Source: Xanthobacteraceae bacterium
GTDB lineage: Bacteria > Pseudomonadota > Alphaproteobacteria > Rhizobiales > Xanthobacteraceae
Reading direction: 5' to 3'
Assembly: GCA_031291445.1 (NCBI GenBank)
Contig: JARLJA010000054.1
Span: forward strand, 1-36,889
DNA length: 36,889 nucleotides
This document shows, piece after piece, positions 8,647 through 18,752 of the stretch (positions within the stretch are counted from its first letter, which is position 1; every line of letters starts with the position of its first letter). Made by a program: the position numbers and the translations under genes. Under the pieces are notes generated by a model. It did no database searches, was not told the DNA's origin, and worked only from the letters and a program-made list of their open reading frames with translations.

Positions 8647-8811
8647 GCGGAAGGGACTCCGGCCAGGATCTCTACGCCTTCATACACCGATCATTCGCCC
8701 GATCGGGGTGCTTCATCCGCCGGATCCGTGTAAATTCCGCGCGAGCCGCGGTCCGCGTGACGCCCTGTTGACGGTCACCCGGTTCGAGGTCGAGGGAAGG
8801 CAAGGAAGGTC

Positions 8812-9489
8812 ATGATTTCCGCGGAGCGTCTGCGCCAGATCGCGTTCTGGGCGCGCGAGCTGAACGACACCGAGATCGAGCACGCGCGGCGCGGCATGGT
8901 CGAGAAGGAGTTCGCCAAGGGCGAGTATCTCTGCCACCGCGGCGACCGTTTCGACCACTGGGTGGGCGTCGTCCACGGCGTCGTCAAGGTCGGCACCATG
9001 TCGAGCACCGGCAAGTCCACCACCTTCGCCGGCTGCCGCAACGGCAGCTGGCTCGGCGAAGGCTCGGTGGTGAAGGACGAGCCGCGCCGCTACGACCTGG
9101 TGGCGCTGCGCGACTCGCGGGTGGCGCTGATGAACCGCGCCGCGTTCTTCTGGCTGTTCGACAACAGCGCGGCCTTCAACCGTTTCCTGATCCACCAGTT
9201 CAACGAGCGCATCAGCCAGTTCATCGGCCTGGTGGAGTACGACCGCATGCTCGACATCCCGAGCCGCGTCGCCCGCAACATCGCCTGGCTGTTCAATCCG
9301 GTGCTCTATCCGCAGGACAAGGCCACCCATCTCGACATCACCCAGGAGGAACTGGGCCTGCTGGCCGGGCTGTCGCGCCAGCACACCAACGAAGCGCTGA
9401 AGCTGCTGGAGTCCAAAGGGCTGCTGCGGGTCGAGCGCGGCGGCGTCACCGTGCTCGATCTCCCCGCCCTCGCCGGCTACGGCGAATAG
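8812..9489 (+). CDS. Crp/Fnr-family transcriptional regulator
   Basis: This 225-residue protein has an N-terminal cyclic-nucleotide-binding-like beta-roll (about residues 30-120, with GEYLCHRGDRFDHWVGVV and GSWLGEGSVV). A long dimerisation helix follows, then a C-terminal winged helix-turn-helix at about 172-215 (ITQEELGLLAGLSRQHTNEA). It lacks the N-terminal cysteine cluster of oxygen-sensing FNR, so its effector is unknown. AAGGAAGG precedes the ATG. It lies 352 bp upstream of the second transporter operon on the same strand and diverges from the secreted-protein gene, so either could be a target. Regulation of the transporter is inference from position only. Confidence 0.88.
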   Translation: MISAERLRQIAFWARELNDTEIEHARRGMVEKEFAKGEYLCHRGDRFDHWVGVVHGVVKVGTMSSTGKSTTFAGCRNGSWLGEGSVVKDEPRRYDLVALRDSRVALMNRAAFFWLFDNSAAFNRFLIHQFNERISQFIGLVEYDRMLDIPSRVARNIAWLFNPVLYPQDKATHLDITQEELGLLAGLSRQHTNEALKLLESKGLLRVERGGVTVLDLPALAGYGE

Positions 9490-9841
9490 CGCGCCGCAGC
9501 GAGACGCCCGCCTCCCGGCAATCCCTCGCAACCGGCGTCCTGGGATACTGGGCGCCACAGGGGTGCTCTGGCCCACCAGTTAAATTTTTCATGCTTGTGT
9601 CGCCTAAGCGATGGAAGCTGCTCGCCCCTGCGTGAGAGCCATGCCCACCCCCGCCTGACCACGGCCGGGGGTCGGGCCACAACCACGGCCGGGCGATCCG
9701 GGCGGGCGGAATCGGCGTTCCGCTTCTTGGGATTTTGCCCTAAGTTGAATAGGTTGACGGCCCGGATCGGGTTACGTTGGGACGCTGGGGCGACAACGCT
9801 CCGGAACGAGAGCGCGGCAAGCGCCACGGCAGGAGGATGGA
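9490..9841. other. Intergenic region upstream of the second transporter operon
   Basis: This 352-bp gap has no credible gene. It probably contains the operon promoter. The AT-richer segment around 9725-9760 includes TTGACG at 9753-9758, a possible -35 box, but no well-spaced -10 was found. A 12-base direct repeat ACCACGGCCGGG occurs at 9658-9669 and 9682-9693, 24 bases apart, so the two copies are roughly on the same DNA face. A small inverted repeat GCGGAA..TTCCGC spans 9706-9723. AGGAGG at about 9831-9836 precedes the livG start. Confidence 0.45.
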
Positions 9842-10678
9842 TTGGACAAGGAAGGCGTGAACCACGCATTGGAGGTTCGCGACGTATCGCTGCGGTTCGG
9901 CGGCGTGCGCGCGCTGAACGGCGTCAGCTTCGCCGTGAACGAGGGCGAGCTGTTCTCGATCATCGGGCCGAACGGCGCCGGCAAGACCTCCATGGTCAAC
10001 TGCATCTCCGGTCGCTACCGCCCGACCGAGGGCCGGCTGTTCTATCGCGGCCGCGACATCACCCATCTCTCCACCAACGCCCGCCCCGAGATCGGCATCG
10101 GCCGCACCTTCCAGAACCTCGCTCTGTTCCACCACATGAGCGTGCTCGACAACATCATGGTCGGCCGCCACCACCTGTTGAAGAACAACTTCCTCACCGG
10201 CTCGCTGTACTGGCTGACCGGGGCGCGGCGCGAGGAACTCGAGCACCGCCGCAAGGTCGAGGAGATCATCGACTTCCTCGACCTCCAGGCGGTGCGCAAG
10301 GCCACCGCCGGCACCCTGTCCTACGGGCTGCGCAAGCGCGTCGAGCTCGCCCGCGCCATGGCGCTGGAGCCCAACCTGATCCTGCTCGACGAGCCGATGG
10401 CCGGCATGAACTTCGAGGAAAAGGAGGACATGGCCCGCTACATCGTCGACCTCAACGAGGAATTCGGCATGACGGTGATGATGATCGAGCACGACATGGG
10501 GGTGGTGATGGACATCTCCCACCGCGTCATGGTGCTCGATTTCGGCCGCAAGATCGCCGAGGGCGAGCCGGCGGCGGTGCTTGCCGACCCCCACGTCAAG
10601 CGCGCCTATCTCGGCGAGGAGGACGAGGTGCTGGTCGACCCCGACGACGCCGCCGTGATCGCGGGAGCCGCGCAATGA
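9842..10678 (+). CDS. livG: LivG-type ATP-binding subunit, transporter 2
   Basis: This 278-residue ABC ATPase has a Walker A (GPNGAGKTS), the LivG-like signature LSYGLRKRVELARAM, a Walker B (LILLDEPMAGM) and an H-loop (MIEHDMGVV). A TTG at 9842 is the likely start because AGGAGG lies five bases upstream; a GTG at 9857 is the alternative and an ATG at 9837 is out of frame. The C-terminal 25 residues after AYLGEED are an acidic and then Ala-rich tail. The stop overlaps the next start (ATGA at 10675-10678), tying the ATPase directly to an acyl-CoA synthetase. Confidence 0.88.
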   Translation: MDKEGVNHALEVRDVSLRFGGVRALNGVSFAVNEGELFSIIGPNGAGKTSMVNCISGRYRPTEGRLFYRGRDITHLSTNARPEIGIGRTFQNLALFHHMSVLDNIMVGRHHLLKNNFLTGSLYWLTGARREELEHRRKVEEIIDFLDLQAVRKATAGTLSYGLRKRVELARAMALEPNLILLDEPMAGMNFEEKEDMARYIVDLNEEFGMTVMMIEHDMGVVMDISHRVMVLDFGRKIAEGEPAAVLADPHVKRAYLGEEDEVLVDPDDAAVIAGAAQ

Positions 10679-12606
10679 TGGACTACGCCGGCCGCATCGC
10701 GCAAGCCGACACCTATCCCAAGCTGCTGCGCCTCAACGCGCGCGAGCACGGCGACGAGGTCGCGCTGCGCGAGAAGGATTTCGGGCTGTGGCGCGAATTC
10801 ACCTGGAGCGCCTACCAGGCGCGGGTCCACGACTTCGCGCTCGGCATGACCGCGCTCGGCCTCGGCCGGGGCGACGTCGTCGGCATCGTCGGCGACAACC
10901 GGCCGGACTGGGTGGCGGCGGAGATCGCCACCCACGCCATCGGCGCCATGAGTCTCGGCATCTACCGTGACGCGCTGGAGGAGGAGGTCGGCTACCTGCT
11001 CAACTACGGCGAGGCGAGGCTGGTCTTCGCCGAGGACGAGGAGCAGGTCGACAAGCTGCTCGGTCTCGGCGACCGCGCCCCGCATCTCAAGCACATCGTC
11101 TATTCCGATCCGCGCGGCATGCGCAAATACGACGATCCGCGGCTGATCTCCGCCGACCAGCTCGCCGAGCTCGGCCGCGCCCGCGCCGTCGCCGACGGCG
11201 GCCTCTACGACCGCATGGTCGACGCCACCCGCGGCGAGGACGTCGCCATCCTGTGCACCACCTCGGGCACCACCGCCCACCCCAAGCTGGCGATGCTGGC
11301 GGCGGGACGCGTGCTGCGGCACTGCGCCACCTATCTCGCGTTCGACCCCAAGGGCCCCGACGACGAATACGTCTCGGTGCTGCCGCTGCCCTGGATCATG
11401 GAGCAGGTCTACGCGCTCGGCAAAGGCCTGCTGTGCCGGATGAAGGTCAACTTCGTCGAGCACGCCGACACCCTGATGAACGACTTCCGCGAGATCGCGC
11501 CGACCTTCGTGCTGTTCGCGCCGCGGATCTGGGAGGCGATCGCCGCCGACGTCCGCGCCCGGGTGATGGATGCCACCGTCCTGAAGCAGAAGCTCTACGA
11601 GATCGGCATGAAGGCCGGGCTCGACGCGCTGGCGCAGGGCCGGCACTCAGGCCTGGCCGACGCGGTGCTGTTCCGGGCGCTGCGCGACCGGCTCGGCTTC
11701 ACGCGGCTGCGCTCGGCCGCCACCGGCGGCGCAGCGCTCGGCCCCGACACCTTCAAGTTCTTCCGCGCCATGGGCGTGCCGCTGCGCACGCTCTACGGCC
11801 AGACCGAGCTGCTCGGCGCCTACACCCTGCATCCGCCCGAGGCCGTCGACCCCGACACCACCGGCGTCCCGATGGGCGAGACCATCGAGATCCGCATCGA
11901 GGCCCCCGACGCCAACGGCGTCGGCGAGATCGTGGTGCGCCACCCCAACATGTTCCTCGGCTACTACAAGAACCCGGAGGGCTCGGCCGCCGACATGCGC
12001 GACGGCTGGATGCATTCCGGCGACGCCGGCTACTACAACGCGGCGCGCCAGCTGGTCGTCATCGACCGCATCAAGGACCTCGCCGAAACCACCCGCGGCG
12101 ACCGCTTCTCGCCGCAATACATCGAGAACAAGCTGAAGTTCTCGCCCTACATCGCCGAGGCGGTGGTGCTCGGCGCCGGCCGCGACCGGCTCGCCGCCAT
12201 GATCTGCATCCGCTACTCGATCATCTCGAAATGGGCGGAGAAGAACCGCATCGCCTTCACCACCTACACCGACCTCGCCTCGCGCCCCGAGGTCTACGCC
12301 CTGTTGCGCAAGGAGGTCGAGACCGTCAATGCGACCCTGCCGCCGGCGCAGCGCATCTCCAGGTTCCTGCTGCTCTACAAGGAACTCGACGCCGACGACG
12401 GCGAACTGACCCGCACCCGCAAGGTGCGCCGCAGCGTCATCAACGAGAAATACGCCGGGATCATCGACGCGCTCTACGGCGGCCGCCACGAGATCCCGGT
12501 CGACACCGTGATCCGGTTCCAGGACGGCACCACCCAGCGCATCCGCACCACGCTGGCGGTGGTCGATCTGGGCCGCGATGGCGCGCTCGCCGAAGCCGCC
12601 GAGTAG
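10675..12606 (+). CDS. AMP-forming long-chain-type acyl-CoA synthetase
   Basis: This 643-residue ANL-superfamily ligase should activate a carboxylic acid to its CoA thioester through an acyl-adenylate. The phosphate-binding loop is TTSGTTAHPK (about residues 195-204), differing from the usual TSGTTGxPK by Ala after the Thr pair. Later motifs include YGQTE, the GWMHSGDAG segment with its ribose-binding Asp, and IDRIKDLAET in place of the common DRKKDLI. Length and order fit the FadD15/FAA1-like class. The second ATG of ATGATG (10678) could also be the start. Its place inside a transporter operon suggests that the imported acid is CoA-activated on entry. The substrate is unknown. Confidence 0.88.
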   Translation: MMDYAGRIAQADTYPKLLRLNAREHGDEVALREKDFGLWREFTWSAYQARVHDFALGMTALGLGRGDVVGIVGDNRPDWVAAEIATHAIGAMSLGIYRDALEEEVGYLLNYGEARLVFAEDEEQVDKLLGLGDRAPHLKHIVYSDPRGMRKYDDPRLISADQLAELGRARAVADGGLYDRMVDATRGEDVAILCTTSGTTAHPKLAMLAAGRVLRHCATYLAFDPKGPDDEYVSVLPLPWIMEQVYALGKGLLCRMKVNFVEHADTLMNDFREIAPTFVLFAPRIWEAIAADVRARVMDATVLKQKLYEIGMKAGLDALAQGRHSGLADAVLFRALRDRLGFTRLRSAATGGAALGPDTFKFFRAMGVPLRTLYGQTELLGAYTLHPPEAVDPDTTGVPMGETIEIRIEAPDANGVGEIVVRHPNMFLGYYKNPEGSAADMRDGWMHSGDAGYYNAARQLVVIDRIKDLAETTRGDRFSPQYIENKLKFSPYIAEAVVLGAGRDRLAAMICIRYSIISKWAEKNRIAFTTYTDLASRPEVYALLRKEVETVNATLPPAQRISRFLLLYKELDADDGELTRTRKVRRSVINEKYAGIIDALYGGRHEIPVDTVIRFQDGTTQRIRTTLAVVDLGRDGALAEAAE

Positions 12607-12618
12607 GACAGACGCCCG

Positions 12619-13512
12619 ATGAACACCTCCCTCCTGATCCAGCTTCTCGTCAACGGCCTCGTGGTCGGCACGCTCTACGGCGTGGTCGCGATGTCGTTCG
12701 TGCTGATCTACAAGGCGACCCAGGTCGTCAACTTCGCGCAGGGCGAACTGCTGCTGGTCGGCGCCTGGGTGTGCTGGGCGCTCTTGACCCGCTACCACGT
12801 GCCGTTCTGGCTCGGCATGCCGATCACCCTGGTGTTCATGTTCGTGTTCGGCATCGCCATCCAGATGGTGGTGCTGCGGCCGATGGTCGGCGAGCCGATC
12901 ATCTCGGTGATCATGGTCACCATCGGGCTCTCCACCATCCTGCAGGCGCTGATGAAGTGGATGTTCGGCGTCAATCCGCAGCCGTTCCCGCAGATCTTCG
13001 CCAGCCAGACCGTCGAGTTCGCCGGGCTCAGGCTGCAGACCGTCTACGTGCTCAGCCTCGTGGTGTCGGTGGCGATGATGGCCGGCATGGCGTGGTTCTT
13101 CCGGGTCTCCAAATACGGCCTTGCCATGCGCGCCACCGCCTTCAACCAGCAGGTCGCGCAGTCGCTCGGCATCTCGGTCAAGAACGTGTTCGCCATGGCC
13201 TGGGCGATCTCGGCGACGGTATCCGCGGTGGCCGGCGTCGTGGTCGCGGTGGTCAACGGGGTGTCGTCGGGGCTCTCCGCCTACGGCATCAAGGTGTTTC
13301 CGGCGGTGATCCTCGGCGGGCTCGACAGCATCGCGGGCTCGGTGATCGGCGGCATCATCATCGGGCTTCTGGAGAACATCGCCCAGTTCGTCGACGGCGA
13401 ATACCTGCACTGGGGCAATCTGTTCGAGGTGGCGCCGTTCTACGTCCTGATCATCATCCTGATGATCAAGCCCTACGGGTTGTTCGGCACCCGCGACATC
13501 GAGCGGATATGA
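12619..13512 (+). CDS. livH: LivH-type inner-membrane permease, transporter 2
   Basis: This 297-residue polytopic permease has the LivH family motif VVNFAQGELLLVGAW near residues 36-50 and the closing IKPYGLFGTRDIERI. The segment MRATAFNQQVAQSLGIS is the conserved cytoplasmic loop thought to contact the ATPase. The start follows the acyl-CoA synthetase stop by 12 bases, with a modest TAGGA ribosome binding site. The gene is followed by a palindromic repeat that separates it from livM. Confidence 0.9.
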   Translation: MNTSLLIQLLVNGLVVGTLYGVVAMSFVLIYKATQVVNFAQGELLLVGAWVCWALLTRYHVPFWLGMPITLVFMFVFGIAIQMVVLRPMVGEPIISVIMVTIGLSTILQALMKWMFGVNPQPFPQIFASQTVEFAGLRLQTVYVLSLVVSVAMMAGMAWFFRVSKYGLAMRATAFNQQVAQSLGISVKNVFAMAWAISATVSAVAGVVVAVVNGVSSGLSAYGIKVFPAVILGGLDSIAGSVIGGIIIGLLENIAQFVDGEYLHWGNLFEVAPFYVLIIILMIKPYGLFGTRDIERI

Positions 13513-13577
13513 GCATGGTGATCGGTTCACCGACGACAGATATTTCGATTTTGGGTTGGACCCCGTCATCCACTTCC

Positions 13578-13703
13578 CGTCATGGCCGGGCAGCGCGATC
13601 CGTCTTCGACGGATCGCTGGGACTAAGGTCTCCCGGCCATCCACGTCTTGCTTGCCGAGGCTCAGCAAAGACGTGGATGCCCGCGACAAGCGCGGGCATG
13701 ACG
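13578..13703. repeat. Palindromic repeat, family 1, copy B (long form with nested hairpin)
   Basis: The outer parts match the short copies, but the loop of the left hairpin is replaced by an extra module. That module contains a 10-bp stem, GCGATCCGTC and GACGGATCGC, at 13595-13617 with a 3-base loop, followed by GGACTAAGGTCTC. Copy C at 16182-16307 carries the same module with two base changes. It lies in the 254-bp livH-livM gap, in which no gene was seen. Confidence 0.85.
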
Positions 13704-13766
13704 TCGACGGGTGTCGAAGCGCCACGGACGCACGTGCGCCAATGCTGGGTTGAGGAGCGCAGGTAA

Positions 13767-14840
13767 ATGGCAGGCCAGTCTCTCATTCCCGCCGGCGACT
13801 TCCGCACCTCGTATGCGGCCGACACCACGATCTTCCCGACGGTGACCAGCCGCAACATGGCGATCCTCGGCATTGTGCTCGCCGCGATCTCGCCGTGGGT
13901 GTTCAGCGATTACTGGGTCGCCATCATGATCCAGATCGGGCTGTTCGGCATCGCGGCGCTCGGCCTCAACATCCTGGTCGGCTTCACCGGCCAGATCTCG
14001 ATCGGCCACGCCGCCTTCTTCCTGTTCGGCGCCTTTACCTCGGCCTACCTGTCCAGCAAGCTCGGCGTGCCGGTGTTCTTCGCCATTCCGCTGTCGGGCG
14101 CCATCACCGCGCTGGTCGGGCTGGTGTTCGGCCTGCCGGCGGCGCGGCTCAAGGGCCTCTATCTCGCCATCGCCACCCTCGCCGCCCAATACATCCTGCT
14201 CGACTTCTTCTCCCGCGCCGACTGGTTCTCCGGCGGGACTACGCCGGCGATGGCCGAGCCGTTCTCGATCCTCGGCTATACCGTGCACGGCGACCGCCAG
14301 TACTTCTACGTGGTGCTCGCCTATCTGGTGGCGAGCTTCGTGCTGGTCACCAACCTGATGCGCACCCGCGACGGCCGCGCCCTGGTCGCGGTGCGCGACC
14401 ACTATCTGTCGGCCGAGATCATGGGCATCAACCTCACCAAGTACCGCACGCTGTCGTTCGGGCTCGCCGCCTTCTTCGCCGGCATCGGCGGCGCGCTCTA
14501 CGCCCACTACCAGCTCGTGGTTTCCAACGAGGGCTTCGGCATCGACCGCTCGATCCTGTTCCTCGCCATGGTGATCATCGGCGGCACCGGCTCGATCATG
14601 GGCACCCTGATGGGCACCGCCTTCGTGGTGCTGCTGCCGGAATCGATGCTGTGGATCACCTCGGCGCTGAAGGGCAGCGCCATCGACCACGCGCTGCAGC
14701 TCAACAACAACCTGACCTTCCTGCGCGAGATCGCGGTCGGCCTGATCATCATCCTGTTCCTGGTGTTCGAGCCCGACGGGCTCGCGCACCGCTGGCGCCA
14801 GATCAAGGCCTACTGGAAGCTCTATCCGTTCTCTCACTAA
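13767..14840 (+). CDS. livM: LivM-type inner-membrane permease, transporter 2
   Basis: This 357-residue permease has the LivM signature IAALGLNILVGFTGQISIGH (about residues 60-79) and the conserved cytoplasmic loop VAVRDHYLSAEIMGI. It ends with FEPDGLAHRW and a short basic tail, without the long extension seen in the first LivM. GAGGAG precedes the ATG. It lies 54 bases upstream of the binding-protein gene, so the two are probably co-transcribed. Confidence 0.9.
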   Translation: MAGQSLIPAGDFRTSYAADTTIFPTVTSRNMAILGIVLAAISPWVFSDYWVAIMIQIGLFGIAALGLNILVGFTGQISIGHAAFFLFGAFTSAYLSSKLGVPVFFAIPLSGAITALVGLVFGLPAARLKGLYLAIATLAAQYILLDFFSRADWFSGGTTPAMAEPFSILGYTVHGDRQYFYVVLAYLVASFVLVTNLMRTRDGRALVAVRDHYLSAEIMGINLTKYRTLSFGLAAFFAGIGGALYAHYQLVVSNEGFGIDRSILFLAMVIIGGTGSIMGTLMGTAFVVLLPESMLWITSALKGSAIDHALQLNNNLTFLREIAVGLIIILFLVFEPDGLAHRWRQIKAYWKLYPFSH

Positions 14841-14893
14841 ATGCGAGGCCGTGACCGCCATCGCGTCCAAACGATAACAAGGAGGATACGCTG

Positions 14894-16171
14894 ATGACCC
14901 TGAAGACCCTGATCTGCTCGGCCGCCGTCGCGGTGCTCATGACCGCCGGCGCCTCGGCGCAGTCGCCGATCAAGATCGGCCACCTCGCCGACTATTCCGG
15001 CGGCACCTCCGACGTCGGCACGCCGTTCGGCCAGGGCGTCGCCGACGCCTATGCCTGGATCAACAAGAACGGCGGCGTCAACGGCACCAAGTTCGACGTC
15101 GACACCGTCGACTACGGCTACCAGGTGCCGCGCGCGATCGCCCAGTACAAGAAGTGGTCGGGCACCGAGAAGGTCGCCGCCATCATGGGCTGGGGCACCG
15201 CCGACACCGAGGCGCTGACCGGCTTCGTCGCCCAGGACCAGATCCCCGACATCTCCGGCTCGTACGCCGCGGCGCTGGCGGATCCGACCGGCGCCAGCGG
15301 CAAGGCCAAGGCCGCGCCCTACAACTTCTTCTACGGCCCGTCCTATTCCGATGCGCTGCGCGCCGAACTGACCTGGGCGGCGGAGGACTGGAAGGCCAAG
15401 GGCAAGCCGGGCCAGCCGAAATTCGTCCACATGGGCGCCAACCACCCCTTCCCCAACGCGCCGAAGGAAGCCGGCGAGGCCATGGCCAAGGAGCTCGGCT
15501 TCGAGGTGCTGCCGCCGCTGGTGTTCGCGCTGTCGCCCGGTGACTACAGCGCCCAGTGCCTGAGCCTGAAGAATTCCGGCGCCAACTACGCCTATCTCGG
15601 CAACACCGCTGCCTCCAACATCTCGGTGATGAAGGCCTGCAAGGCGGCCGGCGTCGACGTCCAATTCATGGGCAACGTCTGGGGCATGGACGAGAACGGC
15701 GCCAAGGCCGCCGGCGACGCCGCCGACGGCGTGATCTTCCCGCTGCGCACCGCGGTCGGCTGGGGCGGCGACGCGCCCGGCATGAAGACGGTGACGGAGA
15801 TCTCGAAGATGAGCGACCCCACCGGCAAGGTCTATCGCCCGGTGCACTACATCGCCGGCGTCTGCACCACCTTCTACATGAAGGAGGCGACCGCCTGGGC
15901 GCTGGCCAACGGCGGCGTCACCGGCGAAAACATCAAGAAGGGGTTCTACCAGAAGAAGGACTGGGTGCCGGCCGGCCTCGAGGGCGTCTGCACGCCGTCG
16001 ACCTGGACCGAGAAGGATCACCGCGGCACGCTCACGGTGAACCTCTATCGCTCGCGTGTCAGCGGCCCGACCGACGGCGACCTCAACGACCTGATGGCCA
16101 AGGGCACCATCAAGATCGAGAAGGTCAAGACCGTCGAGCTGCCGCGCAAGGCCGAATGGCTGGGGTGGTGA
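14894..16171 (+). CDS. Periplasmic substrate-binding protein, transporter 2
   Basis: This 425-residue type-1 periplasmic binding protein has a clear Sec signal peptide (residues 1-22, cleavage after ASA) and the typical mature start QSPIKIGHLADYSGG. A strong AAGGAGG precedes the ATG at 14894. Four cysteines are present in the mature part. The surrounding acyl-CoA ligases suggest that the ligand is a carboxylic acid rather than an amino acid (inference). It shows little resemblance by eye to the first binding protein, so the two transporters probably take up different compounds. Confidence 0.9.
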   Translation: MTLKTLICSAAVAVLMTAGASAQSPIKIGHLADYSGGTSDVGTPFGQGVADAYAWINKNGGVNGTKFDVDTVDYGYQVPRAIAQYKKWSGTEKVAAIMGWGTADTEALTGFVAQDQIPDISGSYAAALADPTGASGKAKAAPYNFFYGPSYSDALRAELTWAAEDWKAKGKPGQPKFVHMGANHPFPNAPKEAGEAMAKELGFEVLPPLVFALSPGDYSAQCLSLKNSGANYAYLGNTAASNISVMKACKAAGVDVQFMGNVWGMDENGAKAAGDAADGVIFPLRTAVGWGGDAPGMKTVTEISKMSDPTGKVYRPVHYIAGVCTTFYMKEATAWALANGGVTGENIKKGFYQKKDWVPAGLEGVCTPSTWTEKDHRGTLTVNLYRSRVSGPTDGDLNDLMAKGTIKIEKVKTVELPRKAEWLGW

Positions 16172-16181
16172 GCCTTGGCTT

Positions 16182-16307
16182 CGTCATGGCCGGGCAACGC
16201 GATCCGTCTTCGACGGATCGCTAGGACTAAGGTCTCCCGGCCATCCACGTCTTTTCTGCTGCAAGGCCGTGAAGACGTGGATGCCCGGCACAAGGCCGGG
16301 CATGACG
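16182..16307. repeat. Palindromic repeat, family 1, copy C (long form with nested hairpin)
   Basis: The copy is bounded by CGTCATG and CATGACG. It carries the same inserted module as copy B, with the stem GCGATCCGTC / GACGGATCGC at 16199-16221. It sits in the 185-bp gap between the binding-protein gene and livF, with no gene in the gap. Confidence 0.85.
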
Positions 16308-16356
16308 CCGCGAGTACGCGAGTCCGTGCCAAACTGGCGTAACGAGAGACATTCAA

Positions 16357-17199
<843 letters not shown>

Positions 17200-17235
17200 G
17201 GGGGGAGTTTGGCCGCCCGCCAGCAACATATTCGT

Positions 17236-17325
17236 CGTCATGGCCGGGCTTGTCCCGGCCATCCACGTCTTTCTTGGGGAAGCCCTGCCAAGACGTGGAT
17301 GCCCGCGACAAGCGCGGGCATGACG
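17236..17325. repeat. Palindromic repeat, family 1, copy D (short form)
   Basis: Left hairpin ATGGCCGGG..CCCGGCCAT with a 4-base TTGT loop and right hairpin GCCCGCG..CGCGGGC. The ATCCACGTCTT and AAGACGTGGAT arms can also pair with each other. It fills the gap between livF and the PaaK-like gene. Confidence 0.85.
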
Positions 17326-17347
17326 GGTTCACATTGAGGCCCGAACC

Positions 17348-18571
17348 ATGACCGACCACTACGACGCCCTTGAGACCCGCGAGCCCGGCGCCCGCGAGTG
17401 CGAACTGTTCGCGCGGCTGCCGAACCTCCTGGCCCGCGCCATGGCGGCGCCGGCCTATGCCGTCCACCTCTCGGGCGTCGATCCGCAGGCGGTGACCAGC
17501 CGCGCGGCGCTGGCCGCGCTGCCGGTGCTGCGCAAATCGGCGCTGCCGGCGCTGCACAAGGCGTCGCTGCCGTTCGGCGGCTTCGTTCCCGACCAGCCCG
17601 GCGCCTTCGCCCGCCTCTTCACCTCGCCGGGCCCGATCTTCGAGCCGGAGTCGGCGGCGGCCGACCCCTGGCGCGGCGCGCGCGCGCTGTTCGCGGCCGG
17701 GCTGCGCAAGGGCGACGTGGTGATCAACACCTTCAGCTATCATCTCACCCCCGGCGGCTTCATCTTCGACGGCGCGGCGCGCGCGCTCGGCTGCGCGGTG
17801 ATCCCCGCCGGCCCCGGCAACACCGAGCAGCAGCTCGACCTGATCGAGGCGTACCGGCCCTCGGCCTATTCCGGCACCCCGGATTTCCTCAAGATCCTGC
17901 TCGACGCCGCCGCCGACACCGGCCGCGACGTCTCCTCGATCACGCGCGCGCTGGTGTCCGGCGCCGCGTTCCCGAAATCGCTGCAGGACGAATTCAGGGC
18001 CCGCGGCGTCGATGCCTACCAGGCCTTCGCCACCGCCGACCTCGGCTTCATCGCCTACGAGACCACGGCCCGCGACAGCCTCGTCGTCAACGAGGACCTC
18101 ATCCTCGAGATCGTCAAGCCGGGCACCGGTGAACCGGTCGCCGTCGGCGAGGTCGGCGAGATCGTCGTGACCTCGCTCGATCCGCACCATCCGTGGATCC
18201 GCCTCGCGCTGGGCGACCTTTCGGCGGTGCTGACGGGCGAAAGCCCGTGCGGCCGCACCAACCAGCGCATCAAGGGCTGGATGGGGCGCGCCGACCAGAC
18301 CACCAAGATCAAGGGCATGTTCGTGCGGCCGGAGCAGATCGCCGAGATCGCCAGGCGCCATGACGGCCTCGGCCGGCTGCGCCTGGTGGTGCGCCGCGAC
18401 GGCGAGACCGACGCCATGACGCTCAAGGCGGAGACCGCGGCTGCCGGCGAGGCCTTGCGCGAGGCGCTCGCCGCGAGCCTGCAGGCGGTCACCAAGCTGC
18501 GCGGCGCGATCGAACTGGTGGCGCCGGGCGCGCTGCCCAACGACGGCAAGATGATCGCCGACGAGCGGTGA
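17348..18571 (+). CDS. PaaK-like phenylacetate-CoA-ligase-family protein
   Basis: This 407-residue protein resembles the PaaK branch of the AMP-forming ligases, which activate aryl and related carboxylic acids. Recognisable parts are an early FTSPGPIFEP loop, the YSGTPDFLKILLDAA segment, FATADLGFIAYE in the place of the adenine-binding motif, and a C-terminal GWMGRADQTTKIKGMFV, which is the hinge and C-domain of the family. It is slightly shorter than typical PaaK (about 430-440). It is the last gene of the transporter-2 operon, so a second ligase is tied to the same uptake system. The ribosome binding site is weak (TTGAGG). The substrate is unknown. Confidence 0.82.
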   Translation: MTDHYDALETREPGARECELFARLPNLLARAMAAPAYAVHLSGVDPQAVTSRAALAALPVLRKSALPALHKASLPFGGFVPDQPGAFARLFTSPGPIFEPESAAADPWRGARALFAAGLRKGDVVINTFSYHLTPGGFIFDGAARALGCAVIPAGPGNTEQQLDLIEAYRPSAYSGTPDFLKILLDAAADTGRDVSSITRALVSGAAFPKSLQDEFRARGVDAYQAFATADLGFIAYETTARDSLVVNEDLILEIVKPGTGEPVAVGEVGEIVVTSLDPHHPWIRLALGDLSAVLTGESPCGRTNQRIKGWMGRADQTTKIKGMFVRPEQIAEIARRHDGLGRLRLVVRRDGETDAMTLKAETAAAGEALREALAASLQAVTKLRGAIELVAPGALPNDGKMIADER

Positions 18572-18597
18572 AAGAGGTTCGCGACCGAGCTCACTTT

Positions 18598-18687
18598 CGT
18601 CATTGCCGGGCTTGACCCGGCAATCCACGCTTGGCGACGCGGCGAGGCCTTGAAGAGTGGATGCGCGGGTCAAGCCCGCGCATGACG
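18598..18687. repeat. Palindromic repeat, family 1, copy E (diverged)
   Basis: This version has CATTGCCGGG..CCCGGCAATCCACG in the left arm and GCGCGGGTC..GACCC-type pairing replaced by GCGCGGGTCAAGCCCGCGC in the right arm. It lies between two convergent genes, the PaaK-like gene and the MBL-fold gene, where it could help end transcription from both sides. Confidence 0.8.
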
Positions 18688-18752
18688 AGTGAAACAATGA
18701 TTGCCGCGCCTGTTGTCGGCGTCCGAACCAGCCCGAACCGACGCAGAAAATC

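Noticed and set aside
9837-9841. ATG at 9837 as the start of the second livG
   Set aside because: It is out of frame with the ATPase; TTG at 9842 with AGGAGG five bases upstream is in frame.
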